Shown: positions 43,245 to 54,311 of the stretch, in pieces
Position numbering within the stretch: the first letter of the stretch is position 1
Layout of the letters: the number at the start of each line of letters is the position of its first letter
Origin: Jaltomata sinuosa
Lineage: Eukaryota; Streptophyta; Magnoliopsida; Solanales; Solanaceae
Length of the DNA: 64,000 nucleotides
NCBI GenBank assembly: GCA_003996215.1
Contig: QJPP01007589.1
Span: 1-64,000, forward strand
Direction: 5' to 3'
Made by a program: the position numbers and the translations under genes
The notes under the pieces: model-generated
Told to the model about the DNA's origin: nothing
Databases searched by the model: none
The model's input: only the letters and a program-made list of their open reading frames with translations

Positions 43245-44050
43245 CGACATATATCAAATTTAGAGAGTCAATTAAATCTTTTGTATGATTTTTAAATATT
43301 TTAAGTTGTTAATTATTGTGATTTATAATACATGTTATATAATTTTTAGATAATATATGTTACTCTCGTCGTCCCAATTTATGTTACATTGTTAGAATTT
43401 GGAGAGTCAACCTCATTTTTATATCGTTTTAGATTTTTGTATGGTTTTAAATATTTTAAGTTGTTAATTATTGTGATTTATAATACTTTCACATAATTTT
43501 CAGGTAATATATACTACTCTGTCTGTCTCAATTTCCGTGACACTGATGAAATTTAGAGAGTTAACATAATTTTTTATATTATTTTTTGATTTTTGTATGG
43601 TTTTTAAATATTTTAAGTTGTTAATTATTGTGATTTATAATACTTTCACATAATCTTCTAATAATATATGCCACTCTCTTTGTTCCAATTTATGTGTTAT
43701 TGATGAAATTTGAAGAGTCAAATAAATTTTTTATATAGGTTTTACATATTTTAAGTTATTAATTATTGTGATTTAGAGTACTTTTTACGTAATTTTTTAA
43801 TAATATATGTTACTTTTTTTATCCAGTTTATATGATGTCGATAGAATTTGGAGAGTCAATCAAATTTTTTATATGTCGGTAAATATTTTAAGTTGTTAAT
43901 TATTGTGATTTATAATAACCTTTACGTTATTTTCTCCTGTCTCAATTTATGTAGCACAGATAAATTTCGAGAGTCAACCAATTTTTTTATATATTTCTAA
44001 TTATTATAATTTGTAGTAATTTTTATATAATTTTTAAATATATAATAGAT
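43245..44050 (+). repeat. diverged tandem array, about six units of 137-159 bp
   Basis: The word TTAATTATTGTGATTTA recurs at about 43307, 43466, 43621, 43758 and 43896, each followed by a TAATATATG(T/C)(T/C)AC segment, a CCAATTTATGT segment and GAATTTGGAGAGTCAA. Units drift in length and sequence. The same family occurs inverted at 2430-2820. No transposon termini were seen. Confidence 0.8.
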
Positions 44051-44800
44051 TAAAAAAATAGGACAAATAAATTAAAACGGAGAAAGAAGAGGCTTGGCGG
44101 CAAGCTGGCAGGACAACGGCCAGCAGCTTGCCAAGCCTATTCTATATATTAATAATATAATAGAGTAATATCATGCTTGTTACTGAGATTAAGAAAATTC
44201 AAATTTTAATACTACTTGCACTCTAATTGATTTTGGAAAATAATAATTTGATGATGACGAAAAAATTGTGTGTGGGTGGTGGTGGTGGAGGGGGGGTAAT
44301 TAATTGGTTTTGATTTATGAAAGTGGATAAGCAAAAAAAAAAAAATTACTATATTGGACAAGTAAATAGAAGGATTTTTTTTTCTGTTAACTAGTTTATA
44401 TATCACCTTTTGTTTTGTATAGATCACCTATTATTAATTATACATTGGATAGATTTTTTTACTTTAATAAAATTTGTGCAAAAAGAAAGGTAGAATGCCA
44501 ACTCAATGAACATATATATACTATGATAAGCAAGATTTCGTACGAGGCTTACAGCCTAAATAAGCCTCATGAATGGTGTAGAGAATCCTAAAGGCTCATA
44601 AGTACTATGAGGTTGTTGGATGACATGAAGAGAATATCACGAGCATTGCTAAATTCTCTATTAAAAAAAAATTAACAAAAAAAAAATAAAGAAAAGCTAT
44701 ACATACAATTGAGAGGAGATCATCAGAAAGTGGACAGGTGGAGGTTTATTTATTTATTTTTTATCAGAGTGTGGAGAAAATTGATTTGTAATAACATAGC
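44051..44800. other. AT-rich non-coding with a GC-rich hairpin
   Basis: No gene was seen. A GC-rich imperfect inverted repeat is at 44090-44138 (arms AGGCTTGGCGGCAAGC and GCAGCTTGCCAAGCCT). A G-rich tract GGTGGTGGTGGTGGAGGGGG is at about 44277-44296. Confidence 0.5.
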
Positions 44801-44812
44801 ATTCTAAAGTGT

Positions 44813-45240
44813 TTGGTCATAATATATCTTGTATTACACACAATAAATTATTTATCGAAGATAGACTTGCAAGATGGGGATATGTCAAAAACACTAAATG
44901 TATCTTATGTGCTAGTGCTGGCAGGAGAACACTTGTTCTTCTGTTGTCCATTCTCTGAGCAGGCGTGGAGAAAAATATTGCAATGGCAACAAATACTTAA
45001 ACATATACAAAATTGGTCAGAAGAGGTGACATAGATTGTGTCAAATTGTTGAGGGAGAAGGTTATTTAGAATATATATGTTTAATGGCTAGTATCTACTT
45101 TATTTGGCAAGAGAAGAACCTCAAAAAAAAATCGTCTAACACTAGAAGCTCAAAAGATATTACTAGGCAGATCGTCCAAAATGTGCATTGGAGAGGTGTA
45201 TTGAAGTCAAGACCAACAAATAAGTTGTTATAGTTGAACT
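44813..45240 (+). pseudogene. LINE reverse-transcriptase C-terminal (zf-RVT) fragment
   Basis: Two adjacent frames read LAGEHLFFCCPFSEQAWRKI and EGYLEYICLMASIYFIWQEK, then DITRQIVQNVHWRG. This is the cysteine-histidine zf-RVT tail found at the end of plant L1-type ORF2 proteins. A frameshift near 45030 separates the halves. The upstream polymerase domain is absent, as expected for a 5'-truncated LINE copy. No clear poly-A follows. Confidence 0.75.
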
Positions 45241-45386
45241 TTTACCCTTAATATTGTTGTTTTTCTGTACATTTTTACATAAGTAATAGTTAAGCTAAAG
45301 TTATAGGTGGTTACAAGATTAAAGTTGTCCGACGCTTGTTCTTCTCTTTTTGCTATGTACATTGGCTTTCGGTAAATAAATACTAG

Positions 45387-46284
45387 GGGTGTATAAAATC
45401 GAATCGCAAATCAAATCAAATCGTAAACCGAATCAAACCACAAAAAAAATCAGACTAATGGTTTGGTTTAACTTGATTTGGTATTGGAAAAAAAATCAAC
45501 TATAATTGGTTTGGTTTGGTTTTAACTAAAAAAAGTCAAACTGAACCGACCAACCCGATATTACGTTTATATTATTTTTAAAAATATTTATTGTGATGTA
45601 ATTTATAAACATTTCTTAAACTTTTTCATAATTTTTATCTTTCAACATATTGTTTCAAGTTTAAACTCAGAATTTTTAAATGGTCCAATAAATTTTTATC
45701 ACCCATAGATATTAGTAACTCAAATAAAGCTCATATCAATACTAATGCTATCAAAAAATTATTCAATTCAACACTAGGAATGACAATCATGTTTGATATT
45801 TATTCTTTAATTTTGATAAATACATAAACTAATTTTATTTTTCTATTTAATATTTAGTCATGTAGTTAATACTTATTAAACTTATTTTAGCATGACTTAA
45901 TACTATTAAATTATAATTATTTTTATTATGACTTATTAATATGCAATATTTATTCTATGTGATTTCATTATTGTTTTGGTTGAATATTTTATTGTCATCA
46001 CTCATTTATATTTTGTGTTATTTTTTTAAGAAATATCTTAGATAGTTGTATCTTGTTAGGACTAAAGAAATATTTGAAGCACAAGTTAATTATATGTTTG
46101 TATGAAGACTTTACCGAAAAAATCCAAAAAATCCGAGGAAACCGAAATAACCCGAAAAATCTGAGGTTGGAAAACCCGACTTTTATTGGTTTGGTTTGGT
46201 TTATAAATTTAAAAACCTGACACTAATGGTTTGGTTTGGTTTTTAAAAAATCCAAACCAACTCAGTCCATGTACACCCTTAATA
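45387..46284. repeat. GGTTTGG-rich interspersed repeat, copy A
   Basis: The unit starts AGGGGTGTATAAAATCG and ends ATGTACACCCTTAATA, with TTGGTTTGGTTT blocks near both ends and an AT-rich middle (CTTAGATAGTTGTATCTTG). Copy B at 52608-53330 is in the opposite orientation. Short inverted GGGTGTA ends suggest a MITE, but a target duplication was not fixed. Confidence 0.65.
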
Positions 46285-47343
46285 AATACGTTTAGTTACC
46301 AAAAAGAATATTTTTGAAGGAATTAAAATAATTTTAAATTAGGGAAAAGGGTCAAATTTTACCCTTTACTTTAGTTTAATGGTTAACTTTGTCTTTCGTC
46401 ATACTTTGGGGATATTTTTACCCCCGCTATTAATAAACTTTGCATTCTTACCCCTGATCTAACGAAAATCCCCAAATCCTTTAAAATAACCCATTTTCTA
46501 CCAAAAAAACCAAGACCCATATATTAATCCGACCCAACCCAAGTTTGACCCACACTATTTAAAGAACTAATCTCGGGTTGGGTCAAATAGGGTGGGTCAG
46601 CTTGTGAAGCATGAAGAAGAGAAGACGCTAGGGGGGGCACCGGCACCGGCACCGGTAGTACCGGACCGGTATTAACCGGAACCGGACCGGTACCAGCGCA
46701 TCCTTCCGCCGGTTGGCCGGGAACCGGGACGGTACCGGTACCGGTACAACTGGGATTTTTTCCCTTGTTCGTCCCGGACCGGTACCTACCGGGACCGGAC
46801 CGGACCGGGACCGGGTCGGTATACCGGGTCCCGACCTTTTTTTTTTAAAAATTTTAATTAAATTAAAATTCGGTTATTTATAACTGAAAAAGTTTCAAAA
46901 TATATAAGTTATTTTATATTTCTTTTAAAAGTATAACTTAATAAATTAGATTTTTTTTAGAGTTTAAATTTTAAACTCTAAAAGTTTAAAACTTTAAATT
47001 TCAAATTTTAAACTCTTAAAATCTTTTTAAACTTTTAAGTCTTAAGTCTTAAGTTAATAACTTACTTACTTAAGTTTGAAACTTTTTAAACTATCATTTG
47101 TTAAACAACTTTTTAAAATTTCAAATTGTAACTTAAGTTTGAAACATTTAAAAATTGAAATATATAAAAAAGACTTGTATTAAATTGAAGACAATAATTA
47201 AAAAAAATTAAGGCGAATAGCCTATAATTTTATTCATAAAAATTAAATAATACAATTTGTATTACAAATATTAGAAGAGAACCTAATCTACGCAGCCACC
47301 TTCTAGGAAGGGTTCTGTTTGAATTAGGCCTCGAACTATCATA

Positions 47344-48937
47344 CTAATATTTGAATCCTTGAAAATAGTCTTGACCTAGAGTTTCTAACAATTCCCTCGT
47401 AACATTTTCTGGAAGTGGTTGTTGTGCTTGATCCTCCAATGCATCCATGCCGTCTTCACTAGAATTTACCAAAATATTATCTATATCATATTCAAATTGG
47501 ACAGGTAAACTAGGACGCCTATAATTCCTTCGCTCGGCATTGATCCAATCTCTAAACAATACCGATATCTCCAAGCTGTCCGATGCTAATGAATACCTAT
47601 GCTCCCCAATTTGATATCTTGCTGCACTAAAAGCGCCCTCCGAAGCTACTGAAGATGCTTAATAGCTAGCAAATCTCGAACCACCGGTTGAAGTTTTGGA
47701 AATGACTTGCGCGAGTCTTCCACCATTCCAAAAGTTGAGGTTTGCCTTGTGCATCCTTAATGCTTTCCATTCCCTGATTAAGATATTCATCAAAATCATT
47801 CCTTTCATTAGAAGTAAGACCAAGATAATTTTCCATCATATCATCAATATCATCTTCATTTGAATATCTACGCCTAGAACTTGAAGGTTCTACATTATGT
47901 ACTTCATCATTTATTCTACTAGAATTATACAAGTCATTCAATTTTCTAGCTTCAATTCTTATGCTATCTTTAACATCGGACAAACTAGGTAATTTGTCCT
48001 CTTCGGCAACTTCGTCACCTTGGATACTTTGTTGATATATAATCTCTAAAATATCTAAATTAGAATATATTCTTTCAACCATTCGTGATGCACCTATTTT
48101 TTTGTAAGTTGGGTTTAATAAACAAGCAGTTAAATAAATTTGAGGAATAGGAATAAAATATTTTCTAAATTTTTTAATCATTGCATTAATAGAATTTTTA
48201 AACCGTGGAATATTTTTGTATTGAAAAAATTTATCAGAAATAGCACATATATTTGGTAAAACTGAACAAATAGTTGGATAATAAAGTCCAGATATTTGTT
48301 TTGTAGCTAAATAAAAAACTTTTAAAAATTCTTTAAGTTCATATACTTCTTTCCAATCAGTGTCAGTAATTCTATAATCAATATCTGAATTGTGAGCATT
48401 CCAAACCATTTGTAAAGGCTTTCTATATTCATAAGCAACTTTAAGCATTTCATATAAAGAATTCCATCTAGTAGACACAGTTTTTGGAATTTTTCTAGGG
48501 GGGAGTTCTAATTCACGACACCGATTTTCAAACTCTACACGCCTAGACTTTACTTGACATTTAAAAATAAAATGGCATGCAGCTTCACATTTTATACAAC
48601 CATTATTATACATTGCTACACCATCTCTAACAATTAAATTATATATGTGTGCAGCACACCTAATATGAAAACCGTCAATATAAATAGGGCAAATTGCCGG
48701 TTTTAGTTTATCAACAGCATTTGTATTATTAGAAGCATTATCAAGGGTGACACTAATTACTTTATTACAAATTTCATAAAATTGTAAAACATCTATAATA
48801 GTTTGAGCTATGTAACTACCGGTTTTCAGCATTTCACAACATTTATAACCTAAAATTCTTTTTTGCATGTTCCAATTTTCATCAATCCAATGACCAGTAA
48901 TAGTGAAATAATCGTTACCATTAGGACTACGACCCAT
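47344..48937 (-). pseudogene. hAT transposase catalytic core and dimerisation region, frameshifted
   Basis: The 423-codon frame 47666-48937 carries FTITGHWIDENWNMQKRILG, the CAAHIYNLIV helix, TVSTRWNSLYEML and the start of the C-terminal hAT domain (LLEWWKTRASHF). Frame changes near 47700 and 47655 and a TAA near 47656 interrupt the dimerisation segment. It resumes as SSVASEGAFSAARYQIGEHR and runs to a stop at 47344 after LGQDYFQGFKY. With the upstream frameshift there are at least three breaks, so this copy is not autonomous. Confidence 0.9.
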
Positions 48938-49884
48938 ATCAGAAGTGATAGCATTCTACAAGTATTATAGTTAAATAAACAACGAAGATATTGTACATGT
49001 TGTCCTTGATAATCAAAAATAGCTTTTTTAATAGTATTTCTTGAAAAACCTGTGAAAGAAGGATTATACACTATTTGAATATAATGAACAAAACCGGGAT
49101 TTTCAGCAAAACTAAAAGGCAAGCCACAAAGAACAATCATTTTAGCTAATTCTTCAAGATCTCTTTCTCTACTATAACTGCGATGTGTACTAGGGCCAGC
49201 AACATTAGAAGGGTTTAACTGTGATTGGATCATGTTAGAGGCCCCTACTCCTACAGATGCATCGGGAAGGGGAGTACCATATTTTTTTGCATCGGCTATA
49301 GCCTGAGCTTGCAAAAATTCATTTTTACAACATCCCAGTAAATGATTTCTTAAATGTCCCGTCCCACCCGACTTTCCCGTAGTTTTATGATTCAAAATAT
49401 ATTTACATACTTTACAAATAGCTTTAGTTTTATCATCTCTTTGAATCATAAATTGCCACACAATAGATTTTTTAGGACGTTCAGCCTTTGGCTTAGCCCT
49501 AGTAGGATGTACAGGGGGAGGGGGAGTGGGAGCGGGAGCAGGAGTGGGACTAGTAGCCGTAGGCGGCTCTGTTTCATCATCATCATAAGTATCATTACCA
49601 TCATATTCATTATCATATTCTACTTCTTCATCTAGCTCTTCATTAAAATTACCAAACCTTGTCTGTAAAAATTCATGATCTAATTGAGTATTTCTATCAA
49701 TATTAAAAGGAGTTTCATCAACATGTGTAAAATCATCCGTATTTATTCTTAATTCAGGTTGTTGTCTAGTTTTAGATTTGGATTTAGAAGAACTACCGAC
49801 TTTAGTTTTTCCGGTTACTGCATTAGTCAACCTACCAAAAAGTGTTTTTTTACCTTGGCCAACATTTTTATCACCGGATTCCAT
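48850..49884 (-). pseudogene. hAT transposase N-terminal part with BED zinc finger
   Basis: From ATG 49884 a 344-codon frame encodes a basic start, an acidic and Asp-rich stretch, a Pro/Thr linker (about residues 110-130) and a BED finger (WQFMIQRDDKTKAICKVCKY, then HLRNHLLGC). The middle region (LAKMIVLCGLPFSFAENPGF) is typical of plant hAT transposases. The frame is lost near 48960, where the next part (from the SDMGRSPNG motif) continues in another phase. The parent enzyme cuts and rejoins the element ends in the nucleus. Confidence 0.9.
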
Positions 49885-51355
49885 ATTAAAATATTAATAG
49901 TAAGCAAATAAATAAATACAAAAATTAAATGCAAAAAAATAAACAAGTAAAGAGATGAAAGTTGGAACGAATGTACCAAACGTCTGCGTAAAAACAGACG
50001 TGTATAACCAAAAGCCGAAATTGATAGATGAAACTTGAAGCTTGAAAATTGCTCCAAAATAATCCAACAAATAAAATTAACAATTTAATAGAGACTATTA
50101 AAGAATAGAGAGTAGAAGAGTAGAAGATTGAGAGTTGAGAGAGTAGATGAAGAAGAAGAAATTTTGTGTAATAAATAATGAAGGGGTGGGGGGGTTTTAT
50201 AGTTAAAATTTAGGACTAAAATGTATTTTTAAAAACTTTGGGGTATTAAAAAAAGTTTGGGGGGTAGGGGGGTGTTTTGGGGGGCTGTTTGGCTGTTATA
50301 GCCGTTGGGTGGGGCCCACTGGCCGTTGCCAACGGCTATTTTTTTTTTTTTAAAAAAAAAAAAAATTTGAAAACCGTCCACCGGATCGAACCGGACCGGA
50401 CCGGACCGGTACCGGGACGATCCGGTAACTACCCCCCTTCCGTCCCGTTACCCCTTCCGTCCCACCCCTCAACCGGACGGAACCGGAGTCCACCGGACCG
50501 GAACCGGACCGGTAATGGACCGGGACGGTCCGGAACCGGTACCGGTACCTCCCGGTTCCGTTGCCTGCCTTAGAAGACGCGTAGGTCCAAATCGATGAAG
50601 GTTAAAAGAAAAGTTAGCATGAAAATTGCTTTAAAGTTTCGGAAGATGTTGTTGCTGGGATTATTAGGAGCTTTAGTTTTGAAAATCTGAAAAAGGGTGG
50701 TGAACAGAAGGCAAATGCTAATGCTGAAGTTGGGAAGAAGGTTCCTAAGTTGTGGGATAGGGTCAAGAAGTTTGATATCTTATTTTGTGGACCTAGTTTC
50801 AACACAGTTTATTGCTGATGATAGGGCAATCAAAATGTTTACTAGATTGAATTATGACTTTACTAGTATACCGTTAATTGGGCAGAGAGAGACTTAACTC
50901 TTGTATTTTGTATGTTCTACTCCACACTTTTAGCAGGATATGAATGGCATATGAAGATAACTTCAATTGCTGTCCTAGTTTCTATAAAGATGGGTAAGAT
51001 CCTCCAAGATTGCTTAAGTTAACACAGCTAGAGATGGACTGAGGAAAACCATAAATCGACTTCACCACCAAGGGTGGGTCAAGCTTGGGTTGGGTCGGGT
51101 TAATATATGGGTCATGGGTATTTTGTAGAAAACGGGTTATTTTAAAGGATTTGGGAGTTTCCGTTAGATCAGGCGTAAGAATGCAAAGTTTGTTAACATC
51201 GGGGTAAAAATAGTCTCAAAGTATGACAAAGGGCAAAGTTAGTCATTAAACTAAAGTAGAGGGGTAAATTTGACCATTTTCCCTTTAAATTATGATAATT
51301 TTGAGATAAGAGTAATACGAATAACTTACACATAGAAGTACTCTATTTTTATTTA

Positions 51356-51608
51356 CTCCCTCCATCTATTTTTACTTGTCACATTTCGCTTTACGAAAGT
51401 CAATTTTACTAAACTTCAAAGCTAAATTGAAGTAGATTAATTTAATATTTAAAATTTAGATGGTCGAAAATTATACGAAAAAATATTATAAGTTGCAATC
51501 TTTCTCATATTAATATGATGAAAAAATACATCTTAAAATGTTGGTCAAAGTTCATGCAGTTTAACCTCGAGAAGTGAAATAGTGACAAATAAAAGTGAAC
51601 GGGGTGAG
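51356..51608. mobile_element. Stowaway-type MITE
   Basis: The 253-bp element starts CTCCCTCCATCTATTTTTAC and ends AAAAGTGAACGGGGTGAG, with TA at both sides (51354-51355 and 51609-51610). CTCCCTCC-type inverted ends with a TA duplication define the Stowaway (Tc1/mariner) group. Confidence 0.85.
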
Positions 51609-51755
51609 TAATTATTACTCTACTTTCATAGAGACTAGAACCCAAGTTTCGGTATCTCAACTTTTACAACCCTGTTCTACCAACAAAAAATAATAATTCA
51701 ACAACCCTTTATTCCTGATTAATATTTGAAAAAACGTGAGAACTCGGAAAACTTT

Positions 51756-52050
51756 CAGTGTGTGTTTGGTGTGGAAAATATTTTTCATAAAAATTATTTT
51801 TTAAGAAAATAAGTAGGTTTTTTATTCTTTTTTGTGTGTTCGCTACGTAAGCAAAAAATATTATCTTAAAAGTATTTGTATATAATTTTGATAAATACTA
51901 TGGAAGGTGAGAGTGTGATAGAAGTGTGGGTGGTGGGGATGAAAATGAGGTGTTGAAGGATGGAGAGGACACATCAATATGAAATGACATTTGTAGAACT
52001 TGTTTTCCCTATTTCTATCTGTTTCCTCCGTGCCGAACACACCCTTAGTG
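51756..52050. repeat. MITE-like repeat with GTGTGTTTGG ends
   Basis: The unit starts GTGTGTTTGGTGTGGAAAA and ends GTGCCGAACACACCC, an imperfect inverted pair. It is non-coding. The interior holds a purine-rich GTGTGGGTGGTGGGGATG stretch. This style is common in hAT-type MITEs of plants, but no clear 8-bp duplication was found. Confidence 0.6.
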
Positions 52051-52607
52051 GTGCACGTAGAGAAAATGGTGTGTAATTTCCATAAATATTTCATTACACT
52101 AATCTGAATACACCTGTATTCTTATCAGATTCTAAAAAATTTATTTGTTACCTATTTAATAATATTAATATCTTTAATTTTATTTCATTAAAGGCAAATC
52201 TCACGAGGTGATTTGGTTAACGGGATTATAATTCTAAAATAGAATTTGGTATTATATTTATTTTATATGTGATTATGAATATTAATTGGTTAATAACAAT
52301 ATGGTGATATTAATTATAATTTCAAAATTGTTAATTCTCGTATACCTCGCTTTGCAAGCAAAAGACCCCTTAATAAGTACCTTTAAATGGAAAAGTAGAC
52401 TGACAAATTAATTTTTTTCAGAAATTTGATAACTTCTGTTTTCAGATAAATATATACTTTGGACTTCTATTTTATCCCCGCTTATAGAAATAGAAATCAA
52501 GATCAACATTACTCGTAATAGTTTGCTAATAAGCTTAACATCTTGATGGAGGAACTATATTTATGAAATTCAAGAGCTACTTTGTGTTCACACTCCATAA
52601 TGATTTT
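52051..52607. other. AT-rich intergenic, nothing recognised
   Basis: No open frame, repeat unit or terminal motif stood out on either strand. Confidence 0.6.
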
Positions 52608-53330
52608 AGGTGTACATGGACCGGGTTGGTTTGGATTTTTTAAAAATCAAATCAAACTATTAGTATCGGGTTTTTAAAATTTATAAACCAAACCAAACCA
52701 ATAAAAGTCGAGTTTTTCAACCTCGGATTTTTTCGAATTATTTTGGTTTCCTCGGGTTTTTCAAGTTTTTTCGGTAAAGTCTTCATAAGATGATAACGAT
52801 CTCAATCGAGTGACTAAAATCGATACCGAAAATACGGAATTCAACAACACAAAATAAAGATAGTGGAGAAATTAAGATGAGAATTAGAAGAAATTGAGAT
52901 GAGAATAGAAGAAAGAAAGGCTAATTGAATCAACAATCAACCAAGGGAGAAGAGAATTCAATCAAATGCATGAGAAACCAAATTGAATCCACAAGATGAT
53001 AACTCGATGATCAATTAAGCAAAGAAGATAACACAAGCAATTCGGGAATCCACCCTAATCACTCATTCTAAACTAATAATTGGAATTGAACCCAATCAAT
53101 ATCCTAACCTAAAATATCAAGTCTATTCAAGACAATTCAATCATCAAAAATCTCCGTATGAAAATGGCTATAATTAACTTGTGCTTCAAATATTTCTTTA
53201 GTCCTACCAGGATACAACTATCTAAGGTATTTCTTAAAAAAATAACACAAAATATAAATGAGTGACGACAATAAAATATTCAATCTAAACAATAATGAAA
53301 TCGCAGAGAATATATATTGTATATATTATC
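52608..53330. repeat. GGTTTGG-rich repeat, copy B, with an insertion
   Basis: It is the inverted partner of 45387-46284. It starts AGGTGTACATGGACCGGG and later has CTTTAGTCCTACCAGGATAC and GAGTGACGACAATAAAATATTC, matching the complement of copy A. About 375 bp near 52790-53165 (starting AGATGATAACGATCTCAATC) is absent from copy A and looks inserted. The far end fades near 53330. Confidence 0.6.
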
Positions 53331-53570
53331 TAGTATTTCCCACTCCATATATAGGCCAGAATAAAATTGTCCCTCCACCCCCTATTTTAAAGTTTTTTAC
53401 TTTGACTCAATAACAATCATTCTTTATCTTAGGCATCAAAAGACACTTAAACACTCTCGTACACTTCAACAGCTTGAGCAGCTATACCTCTATGGTTGGC
53501 AGCAGAATATTCAAGATCTTTAATAATTTCATCTCTTAACTTTTGGAGCTTGCTTCATTCCTTCTTCTTT

Positions 53571-53735
53571 TTTTTGATAATCGTATTGTCCGGGCCAATT
53601 TTCACGCACCACGACTAATTTCACTGGTTACTGTCACCTCCCACCAGTAACAAGAGGTAAGGATTTGAACCTAAGACCTCATGGTTCTCAACCCACTTCA
53701 TTGACCACGAAGTCATACATCTCTGATTAAGTTAG
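53571..53735 (-). mobile_element. Au-type SINE with internal deletion
   Basis: On the minus strand it shows GTGGTCAATGAAGTGGGTTG, AGAACCATGAGG, box B GGTTCAAATCC, GGTGGGAGGTGACAG, GGTGCGTGAAAATTGGCCC and the tail GGACAATACGATTATCAAAA. The middle segment present in the copy at 16291-16510 is missing. Confidence 0.75.
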
Positions 53736-54311
53736 AACCTAATCCTATAAGTAGGATTCATGCGACAGAAGAAAGCACCTTGAATTTGGAAGGTGTAAAC
53801 TAAGGTCTTTAGAGAAAACACATGCATAGAAACTTTGGATAAGGAAAACAGACATTGTAGTTTCCCAGGCCAACTGGTTTAGTCAGGTTTTATTGGAAAG
53901 ACTATCAGAAACAATACAAGAATAGAATTGAATAAGATTGAATCATATAACATTTTGACATCTGACAATCAGCTAAATGACCTTCTCTAGCAAAATACCA
54001 TATCAGATGCAATCTATAGAAGAACAATGTGGCAAAAAAGAAATTTTTTAAATTTCATCAAGAAAATAAATGTCTAGCAGATCCTAATAGTTTAGGTTGA
54101 GGCGCAATTGTTATTGTTCATTAAGAAATTAATGTATTCACATACAGATGATATAAGAAAGATCGTATCCTCATTGACACTATCAGATGTTCATTGTCCA
54201 GGTAACATTTTAAAATTACAATTTTACAGTTGAGACTAATCTTCGCAAAACAAGCTTCAATTGTCGACATGGCGAACCATTTTGGTCATAAAAAGAGCAT
54301 ATTGGTACCGA

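Larger units (their letters stand above)
46629..50572 (-). mobile_element. hAT transposon with ACCGG-rich ends, defective
   Basis: The 3944-bp element has imperfect inverted ends (TAGGGGGGGCACCGGCACCGG; complement of right end TAAGGCAGGCAACGGAACCGG). A perfect 8-bp duplication GAAGACGC flanks it (46621-46628 and 50573-50580). Both ends carry dense subterminal ACCGG words, about 18 in the left 210 bp and 15 in the right 195 bp counted by hand. The transposase gene runs leftward from 49884. It is inserted in the Mutator-like element 46342-51283. Confidence 0.93.
46342..51283. mobile_element. Mutator-like element with ~215-bp TIRs, hosting a nested hAT
   Basis: The left arm starts GGGAAAAGGGTCAAATTT and its inverse closes the right end (AAATTTGACCATTTTCCC). 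The arms match for about 215 bp (46342-46560 and 51068-51283). A perfect 9-bp duplication TTTAAATTA flanks the element (46333-46341 and 51284-51292). Without the hAT insert the element is about 990 bp. It has no MURA transposase. Its interior right part (50581-51060) holds the exon-like stretches KKVPKLWDRVKKFDILFCG and MKVKRKVSMKIALKFRKM in broken frames, possibly captured host sequence. Confidence 0.88.

Noticed and set aside
43245..44050. Possible CRISPR-like or centromeric satellite array
   Set aside because: Units differ in length and sequence and are few. This is a eukaryotic diverged interspersed or tandem repeat with no CRISPR features.
48900..48940. MGRSPNGND on the minus strand, resembling an ADA2 MGRS start
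   Set aside because: It is the internal SDMGRSPNG motif of the hAT transposase after a frameshift.
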